Source: Macrostomum hystrix
Lineage: Eukaryota; Platyhelminthes; Macrostomidae
Direction: 5' to 3'
DNA: 64,000 bases
Assembly (NCBI GenBank): GCA_950097015.1
Contig: CATNEN010000003.1
Location: 13,869,001-13,933,000 of the forward strand
In this document: positions 1 through 11,738 of the stretch, piece by piece
How positions within the stretch are numbered: position 1 is the first letter of the stretch
How the letters are laid out: the number at the start of each line of letters is the position of its first letter
Translations under genes and position numbers: made by a program
Notes under the pieces: model-generated
The model's database searches: none
Seen by the model: the letters and a program-made list of their open reading frames with translations, nothing else
Told to the model about the DNA's origin: nothing

Positions 1-899
1 TTTTAAAAGTGAGTATTGTCTTTTTTTTCAAGAGAATAGCTATGAATCATTTAATTAATTCCACCTGTCCTTTTTCATTTCAGACCTATTATCACAGCAT
101 AAAATCAGCATAGCAGCAACTTCCCATTTTTGCGCTTACTTATTTGTTTCAAATATTTATCTTTCCTTAATCTTTCTCTCCAGTGTTCCCAAAGTTAGAT
201 TCTTGTTCACCCAATTTCCAGTCAATTCTGTCACTAATTTAGCTTGATGAAACATATTTTTATTCAGTCAACTTTCCTTATCCAACTACTGGTCCTAAGT
301 GAGTAGGTGCGAACGCGTTTTATTGTCGAATTTTATTTTTCAATCGGTCTTTGTTTTCCTAGATTATTAATTTCCATTTCAAAATCGCTGCATTTCTCGT
401 CAATTGTCTTTTTTAATTAATAACAAACAGGCCTTCCAGCCAGCAATGAGAGTCCTGTGTGTTTCTGCACCTTCTGCTATTTTTATCCTAATGTATAACA
501 TAGCAACAGTAAGTTATTCTCCAATTGGCATTTTAATACTTACATGCTACATGCTTATCATTGTGCTAAGAAATGGTTATCATAAAGTGCTATTAGCTCG
601 TGTTAGGTTACAACTACATCTATAGTATGTTTGCTTTTAAAAAAATTGAAACCTCACTGCCACCTGTTTAAACTGCAAGTGTTTCGGTTGTCTTCCCGTA
701 TTCGATGCTTTTGGCATTGATTAAACTTTACCTAATTTTACTGAGTGTAAAGCAGCGTAATAATCCCATACCTCTGTTATTGTCTGTCTCATTATCTTTA
801 ATCGTGTCTCCCCTTTTCATTTCGTCTCAACAATCAGCACTACTCTCTCCTTACCTATCCCTCGTCTCTCCTCAAATGTCCCCTTCCTCTTTTTACCTT
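1..899. other. AT-rich DNA without a recognisable gene
   Basis: I see no coding region, RNA gene or repeat that I can support here. A 73-codon frame at 404-625 has no family resemblance and looks like chance. The stretch could be the 3' flank or an intron of a gene to the left of the window. Confidence 0.5.
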
Positions 900-1240
900 T
901 CCCATCCTCCTCTCCTCTCCTCCCCTCTATTCCAACCCTATTCTCCCCTCCCCTCCTCTCCTTCCCTCTCCTCCCCTCTCTTCTCCCCTCTTCTCCTCTC
1001 CTCCCCTATCCTATCCTCTCCTATCCTCTCCTATCCTCTCCTATCCTCTCCTCTCCTATCCTCTCCTCTCCTATCCTCTCCTATCCTCTCCTATCCTCTC
1101 CTATCCTCTCCTCTCCTATCCTCTCCTCTCCTATCCTCTCCTATCCTCTCCTATCCTCTACTCTCCTCTTCTCTCCTCTCCATTCTTCTCCCCTCCTCTC
1201 CTTCTCTCTCATATCCTCTATTTCCTCTCCTCTCTTAATG
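900..1240. repeat. Pyrimidine-rich microsatellite/minisatellite (TCCTCTCCTA type)
   Basis: The plus strand is almost purely C and T, built of TCCTCTCC and TATCCTCTCC words, with a tidy block of 10-bp TATCCTCTCC repeats at about 1005-1155. The 177-aa reading frame over it (705-1238, mostly Ser, Leu and Pro) is a by-product of the repeat. Long purine/pyrimidine asymmetry can favour triplex structure; that is inference. Confidence 0.85.
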
Positions 1241-1319
1241 CCTCTTGCCGTTTACTTGTTCTGCCGGTTCACTAGCCTCTCAATTTCCTTTGCCCAACAT
1301 TTTCTACTCCTCTGTGTTG

Positions 1320-1700
1320 ATAATAAAATCAATAATTCCCCTGAATTATCCCTAAATCCAACAATAAAATCCTCCTAATCATCCCAAGATACAACCAAAT
1401 ACCATGTATTATCCCATTTTTCCATCAAATCCCATGAATTTTCTGATTCACCAATCAAACCGACTGAATTATCCTATTCAACAATCAGATCCCATCCTTA
1501 AAATCAATCCCATGAATTATTCCATCCTTCAAATCAAATCCCCTAAATTATCTCCATCATACAACCAAATCCCATGAATTACCTGATTTAACAATAAAAA
1601 ATCACATGAATTATCCAATCCTTAAACTCAAATCCCATGAACTCTCCGATGCTTAAACTCAAATTTCCTGAATTATTCAATCCTACAAAGTGTAAAATTT
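1320..1700. repeat. Degenerate tandem repeat with AATCCCATGAATTATCC core
   Basis: The words AATCCCATGAATTATCC and TTAAACTCAAATCCC recur every roughly 40-45 bases with many substitutions. The copies are diverged, so this looks like an old minisatellite. No gene is seen in it. Confidence 0.6.
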
Positions 1701-2584
1701 TAGGTTTTCGCCTTTCTTAAAGACTCAATAACCAATTAGTTGTCATTTTTAACAAAAAATTTACGTCTTTCGTTAACCTTTGCTCCTACACCGGCAATCA
1801 CATATTTCTATTTTCGCCCGCCTAATTCTAGGAAAATGTGATTTTTTACTTTATATCGCCATTCGTGCCAGTTGCTTTATGGCACGAAGTTACATTTCAT
1901 CATAATAAAACTTGTACACTATGATATTTTAGAAAAAACAAAAACTGTTAGTTTTGCTTTGCTCTCGTTAATATCTGCTTGACTTTGATATTTTTTCTTC
2001 TTCTTTTCGATTTGCCTTCTAGCTGTCACGGTGTGTGGGATTGGCATGTTTAGTTTAATTGTTTGTACAACGCCTTCTTGTGTAGTTTCTTGTTTATTTC
2101 GCTATCAAAAATTGATCTATGCAATTGAAAAAATCCTAAGTTAGGGACAGAAAGGTAACGCTAAGCTTTGAAGTTACTAATGCCCAATAATAGGTTCTAA
2201 AGTTGGTTCGCTAGCTGTCTTTGTGTCTATTTATATATTTCCTGTTTGTTGTTTCTCGCAATTTGACAGCTAGTAACCACGGTTGATTGTATTGATACCT
2301 GTTATAGTAAATTAAGTCGCTTTATTTGCAAAAGCTGCTTCAGGTATAAAGTTATTCAAAAAGCATCTGAGCTTGAAATTTGATTTCTGGTTCAGTCGTT
2401 GGTTTATATGCGCTAAATCAGCTGCTTTTTTAATATTGATTTTTTGCCTTTTCAAACACATTTGAGAAGGCTGCCCTATTTTGGACAGGAAAAAAATAAA
2501 ATTGCGAATTGCAAATTCTTCCGTGTTGTATTGCAAATTTTGTGTCTTTCGACTATTTTTTGCTTAAAAATACTTTCTATCAAC
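1701..2584. other. AT-rich spacer, nothing recognised
   Basis: No supported gene or repeat. Short frames on both strands around 2312-2632 overlap each other and have no family features. Confidence 0.45.
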
Positions 2585-3060
2585 AAGCCACCAACCCCTT
2601 TATACCTTCTAACCCCCTATGTACACACTTAACGACCAACATGACACCAACCCCTATATTTTCTAACCCAAATGAACACACAAATGAGGCACGAAATCCT
2701 CTACCTTCTAACCCCAATGTAGCGACCAACGAGACACCGAGACAGCCTAGATATCTTCTAACCCTATTTTCTTATGTACTCACTTACCGACCAACGACCA
2801 ACAAGACACCAACCCCTTTATTTTCTAGCCCCCAATGTACACACTTACCATCCAACGACCAACTAGACACCAACCCCTCTATTTTCTAGCCCCCAATGTA
2901 CACACTTACCATCCAACGACCAACTAGACACCAACCCCTCTATTTTCTAGCCTCCGATGTACACACCTACTGACCAATTAGATACGAACACCTCTACCTT
3001 CTAATCCCAAATGTACACAATTAACGACCAACAGGACACCAACCCCACTATTTTTTACCC
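2585..3060. repeat. About 60-bp degenerate minisatellite upstream of the J-domain gene
   Basis: The phrase CCAATGTACACACTTACC followed by CCAACGACCAAC and GACACCAACCCCT repeats about seven times. The two best copies, starting near 2823 and 2884, are 61 bases apart and almost identical; outer copies are diverged. It ends about 150 bases before the J-domain start codon and may lie in a 5' untranslated intron. Confidence 0.75.
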
Positions 3061-3211
3061 CAACGTACACGTAGTACCGATCAGTGAAAGACAATCTCTT
3101 CAGGCAGTTGTAACGCACCTCTCTAATCGCCTGCAACAAACAAACAAAAAATATTATTTCGTCTTGAAATTTCCAGCTCTCGTAAAGATTCTAAACGGCT
3201 AGATCAGTTTA

Positions 3212-3230
3212 TTTTTATTGTCACTCCCAG
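3212..3230 (+). promoter_or_regulatory. Possible splice acceptor just upstream of the J-domain start codon
   Basis: A T-rich tract runs into CACTCCCAG at 3222-3230, five bases before the ATG at 3236. It has the look of a 3' splice site. It could end a 5'-UTR intron or be a spliced-leader addition site. No donor or leader is identified, so this remains a prediction. Confidence 0.4.
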
Positions 3231-3235
3231 TTGTC

Positions 3236-3952
3236 ATGGAAACAGCATCACCGGAATCTTCAATGCCGGCGCCCAACCGAGAACAGACCGACTGCGTCTC
3301 CAGAATCTTGTTGGCTAGTCGTCTGGCCGGAGGCTGTCGTCACTACGAGGTGCTCGGCGTTGCTATGGACGCCACAGCCCAGGAGGTGAAGCGAGCTTAC
3401 CGCAGATTGGCCCTGCTGTGCCACCCTGATAAGCACCAGGGTTCCGGTAGCGCTGCCGCCTCCGAAGCATTCAAAGCTCTGGTTGGAGCATTCGAAGTAC
3501 TGTCGGATCCAGCGAAGCGTCGCCAGTACGATCGTCAGGAGGCCAAGAGTCGGCGACAGCCCCGTTGCCATAGCAACCAAGCTGGAGCCTGTCACAATAA
3601 TAGCGCCAGTAACAACAATTATAGTGATACTGTTAGACATAATATGCGCTTTTATCCTCACTGTTGGGGTCGCCAGTTTCAACAACAGCAGCAGCAGCAG
3701 CAGCACTGCTACGACTATTCTCACTTTGTTCCAAGTTTTCACGCAGCTAGCGGTGGTGTCTTCTGGCAGTCGGCTTATTATCCATTCAACCATCCCGCTA
3801 GATTTTCGCCTCAGTTTGGCGGCTTTCAAACCTCTCAGCCGCATCAGCAATATCAGCAGCAACAGCAGCAGCATCAGTTTGGCTCGTTTAGCTATGGCCC
3901 GACATTTGTATTTGCCCATCAGGGCAATAACTATCCTTTTCAGTTTGTCTAA
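3236..3952 (+). CDS. J-domain (DnaJ/HSP40) protein with Q/N-rich prion-like tail
   Basis: A predicted 238-aa HSP40 co-chaperone in one uninterrupted frame. A J-domain at about residues 36-100 carries HPD at 63-65 (LCHPDKHQ) and helix-III/IV sequence AFEVLSDPAKRRQYD. It would stimulate the ATPase of an Hsp70 partner. The J-domain most resembles the DNAJB12/DNAJB14 type, including a short lead-in helix, but there is no G/F linker, membrane segment or DUF1977 tail. The remaining roughly 135 residues are rich in Gln, Asn, His, Phe and Tyr, with two polyglutamine runs. The start is the ATG at 3236; the frame is open a few codons further up, without another ATG. AATAAA sites lie downstream near 4279 and 4390. 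It could be an intronless retrocopy that has lost its distal domains, or a genuine short J-protein. The J-domain is certain; the subfamily is not. Confidence 0.85.
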   Translation: METASPESSMPAPNREQTDCVSRILLASRLAGGCRHYEVLGVAMDATAQEVKRAYRRLALLCHPDKHQGSGSAAASEAFKALVGAFEVLSDPAKRRQYDRQEAKSRRQPRCHSNQAGACHNNSASNNNYSDTVRHNMRFYPHCWGRQFQQQQQQQQHCYDYSHFVPSFHAASGGVFWQSAYYPFNHPARFSPQFGGFQTSQPHQQYQQQQQQHQFGSFSYGPTFVFAHQGNNYPFQFV

Positions 3953-6245
3953 TTTGCTTAGAATATACTTTTCTTAAAAGTATTAGCATACATAAATCAG
4001 CTTACAGCCGACTATACGTTCTTGTTAATTGGCCTACCTAGTAAAACACTACTGTAAGTAGTGGCTGTTTAAAAACTTTGCTTTATGATACCATGTTTTT
4101 CAGTTTCATTCCAAAGCAAAAATTATGTAGTTCAACGTGCAAATATATAATTCAGATTGCCCTTCTTGTATTTTAATTTCAAGCTTTCTTTTATTCTGTC
4201 CAGTAATGCAATTTTTCGCCGAAATTTAATTAGCAAGTTCTTAAAAGTTTATTAATTGTGCTGTCTTGGCTCATATGAAATAAATAAGCTATTTCAGACT
4301 TATATATTATTAACCTACTCGTTATACATACTTCAAAGTTTTTTTGTGCTCCCTGCGAGCGTATTAATTACTTAGTGATTATGTGTCAATAAAGTAGTAA
4401 CGATTTCCAATTGGCTTTGCTCTTCTGTTTTTGTATAGCTAGCAGGCCGAAACTTAAGGCTTTGAAACTTGGCTGTTTTAACGTGTTTTAAAAAGCTCTC
4501 AAAATTTGAATTCGCGCTGAAACTTATTTACGAGTATCGTTATTTAGAATATTCATAAATAATGAAACTTGATAAAAAGCTTCTAGCAGCTAATAAGATT
4601 TAAGTGCGAACTCAAATTTCTTTTTTGAATCTGTTTGTTTTGCAATGCAACGAAAATTGTTTATTTCTTTTGTTTGTTTCTTCTCCTCATATCTCTACTC
4701 TGCCACTGTGAGCTACACATAAACCGCTTCTTACTTTATCGATCCAAAGATGTTTTTTCTTTTCCCAATCGTCCAATCACTTTTCAGTAAAAGTTTTTTT
4801 ACTTTCACGCAATTTATTTTTCTGCAAGCATTTTTTCTGTTTACTTGTCTAGCTGTTTAGCTAGGAACTAGGACTAGCAGAGATAAAACGAAGGCGAGTT
4901 TTTTGCTGTCTATAGTTTTTCTTTTCTTTTAGCAGATAGGCAATAGTAAGTGTTCGTTATAAACATAAACTATACCCTATTCCATGGGGTGAAATTTTTT
5001 AGATGAACGAGCGGCTTAAGAGTGTACTTTAATAGTTTGTAATTCCGTGTTTTGTTCGTGTATTGCTCGTCGCTTTTTGCCGCCATTAAGTTTTTCTTGC
5101 AATTGTGTCTGCAGCTTATGTACGAGCGTATATTATGTCTAAATGGCTATCTTACTTTAATTACTTTTCCTTTTATCGAAGACTCCACCTACCGTTAATT
5201 ATTGTCGGAATTGTGTGTCTATTATAGGCACTCGATGGGCAAGGACCATTTACAAACGTTTTGTGGCACCATAATTGTGTTGTTGATAACTAGAACAAAT
5301 CCTTTGATAATTGTTCGTCCATTTTTGTGCCTGTGAAGTTAAAGTTAGTCGTAAAAATATTACTCGATAATAAACATTAAATCGTCAATCATGCACAATA
5401 AGGCGTTGAAAATTATTTCCGGGATGAGTTTGTTTCCACAAAAATTCTTATAACTTACTTATTTATCAATCCGCAGCTATATAACGTCTTGTATACCACT
5501 GAAACGCTACAGTTTTTAAAATGCATAAGGGTTAGTAAGTAGACATGGAGGCAGATTGACACTGACAAACTTCCGCCTCGCGAAATTTTCTCTAAATATC
5601 ATTTAAAATATAACGAAATTTAAGTTTCGTTACACAAAAATAACCATGAATACTGTATCTGTGTAAACAAATGAGTAACTGCAGTCTACGAAATATTACA
5701 AAGTACTTATATTCACAAACAACTGTTTTAGGATTTCACTGCAGCATAAATTTTAGGTATATCATTTTCGAAAAAAAACTTGAGATTTATACTATCCAGT
5801 GTAACTATCTAAGCGTTCATGGTAATACAAACAAATGAATTTCTGAATGACAATTCAGTGAAGCTAAACTTCTGAAAAACTAGAGCGATCCGTAAATATA
5901 TAAACTGATATTTGGGACTCTAAAGTAATCGGATTAGTGGCAGCTACAACATTTCCATTAACTCATCTTTTGTGGCTTTGGCGGCTTCAATGTGAAATAA
6001 AAGAACAATATAATTTAAACAAAACTTAAACTGCTTTAATTATTATTATGCTATTTGTTGTTTAGCATATACAATATAACATTTTAAACTCAAGAGACCA
6101 GTATTATTTTCTAATGTTTTTCATTCTTTGCTAAAGTTCAGTACGAATCAGCTGATAATTATAAATATATAAATATCTGTATGTACGTCAAATTGTTTCC
6201 TATACAAGCGAAACATTTATGGCTGTCCATGGGTTTTCTTATTAA
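3953..6245. other. AT-rich intergenic DNA
   Basis: Contains the J-protein 3' region (AATAAA at about 4279 and 4390) and probably the 5' flank of the OTUD5 homologue. I see no further coding exon, RNA gene or tandem repeat. Confidence 0.5.
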
Positions 6246-9200
6246 ATGGTTGGAATCGAAGACGAAGAGAGTAAGGAGTTAGGTGCATCGTTCGATCCAG
6301 ACTCTTTAAACCACTTAGTCGAAAACATTCTGCTGACTTTGTCACAGCTCAATACTGATTCAGACCCCCACCGTGAAACTGACGAAGAAAACCAAGAGGA
6401 AAGAAGCCGACAAAACTCGACATTTCCTCGCGAGGATAGCACAAATCGTACCCGTGTTAGTGAACCTTTTTCTTCTTCCAGGCGTGGCAACGCAATGACT
6501 ATTTTGCCCAAGAAGAAGGCGCACAAAGAGAGAAACGATCAAAGAGAACATCGTCACCATGCCCATGGACATGGTGCCACCTCTTCGCAAGCTTCTGGTT
6601 ATTCAGAGTTTGGCCAGGAGTCAGTACGCGTCCCGCACTCAGATCTGGATCATCGCCCTGGAAACTTGGCTGAAATGATGCATGCTCATGGGCATGGACA
6701 CCTTCATGCTAACCCTTACCAACCTCAGCCAGCATCATTTTCTGAAATGCCAAGTGCTGATTCCTATAACAGGCAGCCCCTTGGAGACAGGGGTGCTACT
6801 TCAAGCTCTTCAATAGTTGGTCGTCATGAGTGGAATATGTCAATGGGCTCTAGAAAAGAAAGGCCAACAGCTCAGTTTGATTTAGAAACTGCTTGCCATG
6901 CAAAGAAAAGATGCTTGTCTCCTGGATTTGCTGAGAAAAAATTTCCACCTGCCAAACAAGGTGCAAACTGTAGTGGCCACCCTGCTCATCAAGGACTTTA
7001 TTCAACATCACAATCTCACTCAAAAGGACTGCTACCTGGCTCGTCAGCTCAAGAAGAACTATCTAACTCTGACGATAACAATAGTGAAGATGAATATTAT
7101 GGCAATATCACAAGAAAAAATATTGAGGTAAGATATTGATTTATAAGCCTACTTAAATGTTGTGGTATATAGTTATAGTTTTTATTATAATATCTAGCTT
7201 TATATTAATTTTAATGGGCTATTTTTTATAAGACTAGAAGCTTAGCCAATAAATTTAGCTCTATTAATGTAAAAGAGTTAAGGTAAATAGGCCCTATGCT
7301 CAAATTATATAGCAAGGTATTGTTTAAGTAGGCCTATGTAATTTAAGTTCTAGCTATAAAGCACAGTGCTTTAAAAAATTAAAAGTTAACTATAGCTAGT
7401 TTCTTTCATTTGTACTTTCTAATTACTAGGCTAAATTACTATTAAATTTATCCTTTTTAATAATAAGAATAAAATGATGTTGGTAACATTTTACCACACT
7501 CTTTATTCATATTAAAAACCTTATTGTGTAGTGGACTATGTTAAATTTACTACATTAATTTAAGAACCTTCATTTCCGGCTTGGACTATAGTCCAGTGTG
7601 GTAAAAACCACTAACTTCACTGCAGGGTAATGTGTTGACATTACAATGGGGTAAAGTTAGTGGTAAACTGTAAAATTTTGCTAACATATAAAATGAATAT
7701 TTTATAATTTTTCTTTAGCCCCAATGAAGTCTAAGCTAAATATAAATTGATCTGTTGTCTAAAGTATGATTAGCAAAAGTAGGAAACTATATTTATTTTG
7801 CATTGTGTTCTAGAAAAGATTGTGCCTATTTGGCTGGCCAGTTCTAAAAGAAGGTTAGAAAAAATGTGTTAATACATTTTTGATTCTCTTTAGGGTAATG
7901 TATCATCAACCGAACAGTGTATCTTCAAAACCAAACAAGAATTTTAATTCCTTCCTTGGTCTCATGTAAGACAAACAAGCTATTGTGTTTCACAGAACAA
8001 CTAATTTAAAAGTCAACGAAATTATCTATAAGCTGAGGCATAACATGCAATGAAGCATTAAAGGAAGGAAAGATATGGACATTTCAGTAGAAATTTTTAT
8101 CACAAAAGCAAACTTTTTAACATTTTATCAGCATGTACTTTAGACTAAGATTGTATGCGGTTGCTTTCCAATTAAATGACCATAAATGTAGTTATTTATA
8201 GAGCATGAAAAATGCTATCAAATGACATAATTCATGATAGTTCACTCCTTAAAATAAGATTAAACCACTCACTCAAATTGTAAAACTGAACATCAAATTC
8301 TTCGTTCAGTTTGAAGATACATGAAAATCATTGTTTCGGTTTTAGATGAAAAACATGAAAAACTTTTTTCCTATTTGACAAAATAGCAAAAGCATATACT
8401 TTTTAGAAAGTTATAAATGCTTTCTATAACTTGGCTTTTGATTTATAATCATATCTTAAATAGAAAATCTGAAGCTTAGGTTCAAAGTAAAAAAATCCAT
8501 ATTCTTGTTTGGTTGGTGATACATTACCCTATATTATAATAAAAAGTACAATGTAAGTTTTCATTAACACAGACTATTAAGTAGATCATAATGCCAGATT
8601 TAGTAAATTTATCCCTGATTAGATTAAAAAGCCACCATTGTCCTCGTTTGTTAACAATTGTGTGTATTTTTACATTTTTTATTTTCTAAACAGGATGAAG
8701 AAAAGTTTGCTCAGATGATGGAGAAAAAAGGCTGGTGCATCAAACAGATGGCTAGCGATGGCGCTTGCCTATTTCGCGCCGTGGCTGACCAGATCTATGG
8801 CGATCAGGAGATGCATGATGAGGTTAGTTTTGCTTCTTTAAGTTTACTTTTTATGAAATTTCCATGCGGCACATCCTGCTGTTTTAGATCAGAAGCATCG
8901 ACCCACCTGATCTTTAGGTTGGGGTCTGGACTTTTGTACCAGATCCTCACATTGGGATCAGCAACCTACCAGATCCTCAGTTTGGGATCAGCATTCTCAC
9001 TCTGAGTCTCACATCTTCCCTTATCCTCAGGTGCGCACCAACTGCCTGAACTACATGAGCAAGAATGAGGAGCACTTCTCTCAATACGTCACCGAGGACT
9101 TCGCCAAGTACATTGCTAGGAAGCGCAATATTCACTGCCATGGAAACCATCTGGAAATTCAAGCCCTGGCTGAAGTGTACAATCGGCCAATTGAGATCTA

Positions 9201-11583
9201 CTATTATGATATTGGTAAGGCTGCGTTGTCTACACATGAATGCAATAAATGGGATAATATAATCCAGTATACTAACCAAACTCCTGAAGATAATCCTCAC
9301 CGAATCCCTAAAGAAATTCCCATTGAACTCACGAGGAGAATCCTGATTAAACCCCTGAGGAGAAGCCTCACCAAACCTCTGAGTAGAATCCCCACAAAAG
9401 CCCTGAGGAGAATCCCCACCAAGCCCTGAGGAGAATCCCCACCAAACCTCTGAGTAGAATCCCCACCAAACCCCTGAAGAGAATCCCCACCAAACCCTGA
9501 AGAGAATCCCCACCAAACCTCTGAGTAGAATCCCCACCAAGCCCTGAGGAGAATCCCCACCAAGCCCTGGGGAGAATCCCCACCAAGCCCTGAGGAGAAT
9601 CCCCACCAAACCCCTGAAGAGAATCCCCATCCCCACCAAACCCTGAAGAGAATCCCCACCAAACCTCTGAGTAGAATCCCCACCAAGCCCTGAGGAGAAT
9701 CCCCACCAAGCCCTGAGGAGAATCCCCACCAAGCCCTGAAGAGAATCCCACACCAAACCCCTGAGGAGAATCCCTACCAAACCCCTGAGGAGAATCCCTA
9801 CCAAAACCTCTGAGTAGAATCCCCACCAAACCTCTGAGTAGAATCCCCACCAAGCCCTGAGGAGAATCCCCACCAAGCCCTGAGGAGAATCCCCACCAAA
9901 CCCTGAAAAGAATCCCCACCAAACCTCTGAGTAGAATCCCCACCAAGCCCTGAGGAGAATCCCTACCAAACCCCTGAGGAGAAGCCTCAACCAACCCCTG
10001 AGGAGAATCCCCACCAAACCCCTGAGGAGAATCCCTACCAAACCCCTGAGGAGAAGCCTCACCCAACCCCTGAGGAGAAGCCCCACAAAATCCCTGAAAA
10101 TAATCCCTGGATCCCCTCAAAACCCCTGAAGACCTAAATCCTATTTAGAAAATCCTAATCCCCACAAGATCCCGAATCCCCACCAAACCCCTGAGGGAAA
10201 TCGCCGCCATCCTCTATCTAAGAGCTTTTAATCCCTCACATCATGCCAAAAATACAATTTCGCCCAGAGCCTCGCAACGTGTTCCAAGGAGAGTACAAAA
10301 CAGATTATCCGCCAATCCGGCTCAGCTATCACGGCAGTGTGCATTACAATTCCATTCGGGAGCCTTACTCGGCCACTGTTGGCATCGGCCTAGGACTGCC
10401 CGAGTTTCAGCCGGGCCTAGCTGATAAACAGCTATTATCCGAGGCTATCAAACGATCGGAAGAGAATCAGATTGAAGAAGCCATGCTAAAGGATAAAATG
10501 CGCGACTCAGATTGGGATGTGATGCAGAGCCAGATTGAGAGCCAGATTGCTCAGGAGAGCTATAAGGATTATGTCAACTCTAGGCTCGGAGGTGAGGCTT
10601 TGCCTATTTGCTGTCAGAGAAATGAAAGATTTCAGTGACAGCAGACACCTTACAGTGATTGACAAATGGTAGATTTCAGTGATTGACAGCTGATAGATTT
10701 CAGTGATTGACAGCTGATAGATTTCTGTGATTGACAGCTGATAGATTTCAGTGATTGACAGTTGGTAGATTTCAGTGATTGACAGCTGGTAGATTTCAGT
10801 GATTGACAGCTGATAGATTTCAGTGATTGACAGCTGGTAGATTTCAGTGATTGACAGTTGGTAGATTTCAGTGATTGACAGCTGGTAGATTTCAGTGATT
10901 GACAGCTGATAGATTTCAGTGATTGACAGCTGGTAGATTTCAGTGATTGACAGTTGGTAGGTTTCAGTGATTGACAGCTGATAGATTTCAGTGATTGACA
11001 GCTGGTAGATTTCAGTGATTGACAGCTGGTAGATTTCAGTGATTGACAGCTGGTAGATTTCAGTGATTGACAGCTGGTAGATTTATTTGTAGACTTCAGT
11101 TATCGCAGTCACCATTCTCACTTGACTCTTGACATTGTTGCAGCTTCCAATGCTTCATCCACGGCCGCAGCCTGTGGTGGCGCATCTCCTGGCAGTGGTA
11201 AGCGAAGTCCTCGCTCCACAAAGCAACATCAGCAACAGCATCAGCAGCACCATCAGCATCCGGCTTTGCTGCCATTGTCTCCGCGCGGTTCGCCGCCAAT
11301 CGCTGCAGCGGCTGTTGAATCGTTAACAGCCGCGGCTTCCGTCACCGCGCCAGAATTTGATCCTGGTCTGGCTAGCGGCGGTGCATCGGCCGTTCCGGCT
11401 GCTAATCTAGTCGACTACCTGCCGGCGGAGATGTCAAACTGGGACGAGAACGCCATCCTGGCTAGGGCCCTGGCCGAATCCACTCTGCACTATTACGAAT
11501 CTATGCGGCGAGATCATAGTCGCCTAGGAGACAGCGGAGGTAACTACAACTCTAGCCAACCCGGCTGCTCGAAGCATAGCTAA
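6246..11583 (+). CDS. OTUD5: OTU-family deubiquitinase, OTUD5/DUBA homologue, five exons
   Basis: Cysteine protease that removes ubiquitin from target proteins. Predicted exons: 6246-7127, 8694-8822, 9031-9214, 10268-10591, 11144-11583; all borders are GT-AG and the phases agree, giving 652 aa (about 80 more than human OTUD5). Residues 1-270 are low-complexity, with His-rich patches. The phospho-site motif NSEDEYYG (Ser280) matches the CK2-activated Ser177 of human OTUD5. The OTU domain starts at about 300, with Asp316 and Cys319 in [13 protein letters not shown] and catalytic His424 in [11 protein letters not shown]. The C-terminus has a UIM-like helix, [15 protein letters not shown]. Exon 5 adds Ala- and His/Gln-rich stretches. 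AATAAA follows at 11733. Intron 1 holds a MITE, and introns 3 and 4 are mostly minisatellite. All catalytic residues are present, so it is probably active. The start codon is the first ATG of a long open frame and is less certain than the rest. Confidence 0.93.
7893..8529. mobile_element. MITE-like element with terminal inverted repeats and TA flanks
   Basis: The left end reads GGGTAATGTATCATCAACC and the right end is its near-perfect inverse, GGTTGGTGATACATTACCC, with one mismatch. The inverse similarity continues inwards (CAAACAAGAAT at the left, ATTCTTGTTTG at the right). Both ends abut TA, as expected for a Tc1/mariner-type target duplication. The 637-bp interior is AT-rich with no transposase, so it would be non-autonomous. 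It sits inside intron 1 of the OTUD5 homologue. Confidence 0.75.
9280..10135. repeat. 24/25-bp minisatellite filling OTUD5 intron 3
   Basis: About 33 copies of a unit with core GAATCCCCACCAAACCCCTG and variable ends GAGTA, GAGGA or AAGA. Copies differ by one base in length (24 or 25), so the frame drifts. Long minus-strand frames over it (129, 250 and 369 aa, rich in Gly, Trp and Leu) are artefacts. Its left edge is about 65 bases from the exon 3 donor. Confidence 0.95.
10628..11095. repeat. 24-bp minisatellite filling OTUD5 intron 4
   Basis: About 19 copies of a 24-bp unit with core TTTCAGTGATTGACAGCTG followed by GTAGA or ATAGA. Copies are very similar, which suggests recent amplification. 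The array starts within 40 bases of the exon 4 donor and ends about 50 bases before the exon 5 acceptor. Confidence 0.95.
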
Positions 11584-11732
11584 ACTGTTAAATCATCTGA
11601 GGGCCTGTGGGTATATTTTTCTAAGAAACTGTTAACTAATTAGATGACGAGGCATTTAGGTATTCGGATATACTTTTTTGGCTGGTCGTTTTTTCACCCT
11701 TTGCTCTACTGATTGAATAGAAAATATGGAAT

Positions 11733-11738
11733 AATAAA
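11733..11738 (+). terminator. Candidate poly(A) signal of the OTUD5 homologue
   Basis: AATAAA lies 150 bases after the stop codon in AT-rich sequence. The position is reasonable for a short 3' UTR. Confidence 0.45.

Noticed and set aside
7480-7690. Another inverted-repeat element (GTGGTAAA and TTTACCAC words)
   Set aside because: The inverted words are short and scattered and no clear ends or target duplication could be found.
8977-10120. Minus-strand Gly/Trp/Leu-rich frames of 129-369 codons
   Set aside because: They are the reverse of the 24/25-bp array inside OTUD5 intron 3 and overlap real exons on the other strand.
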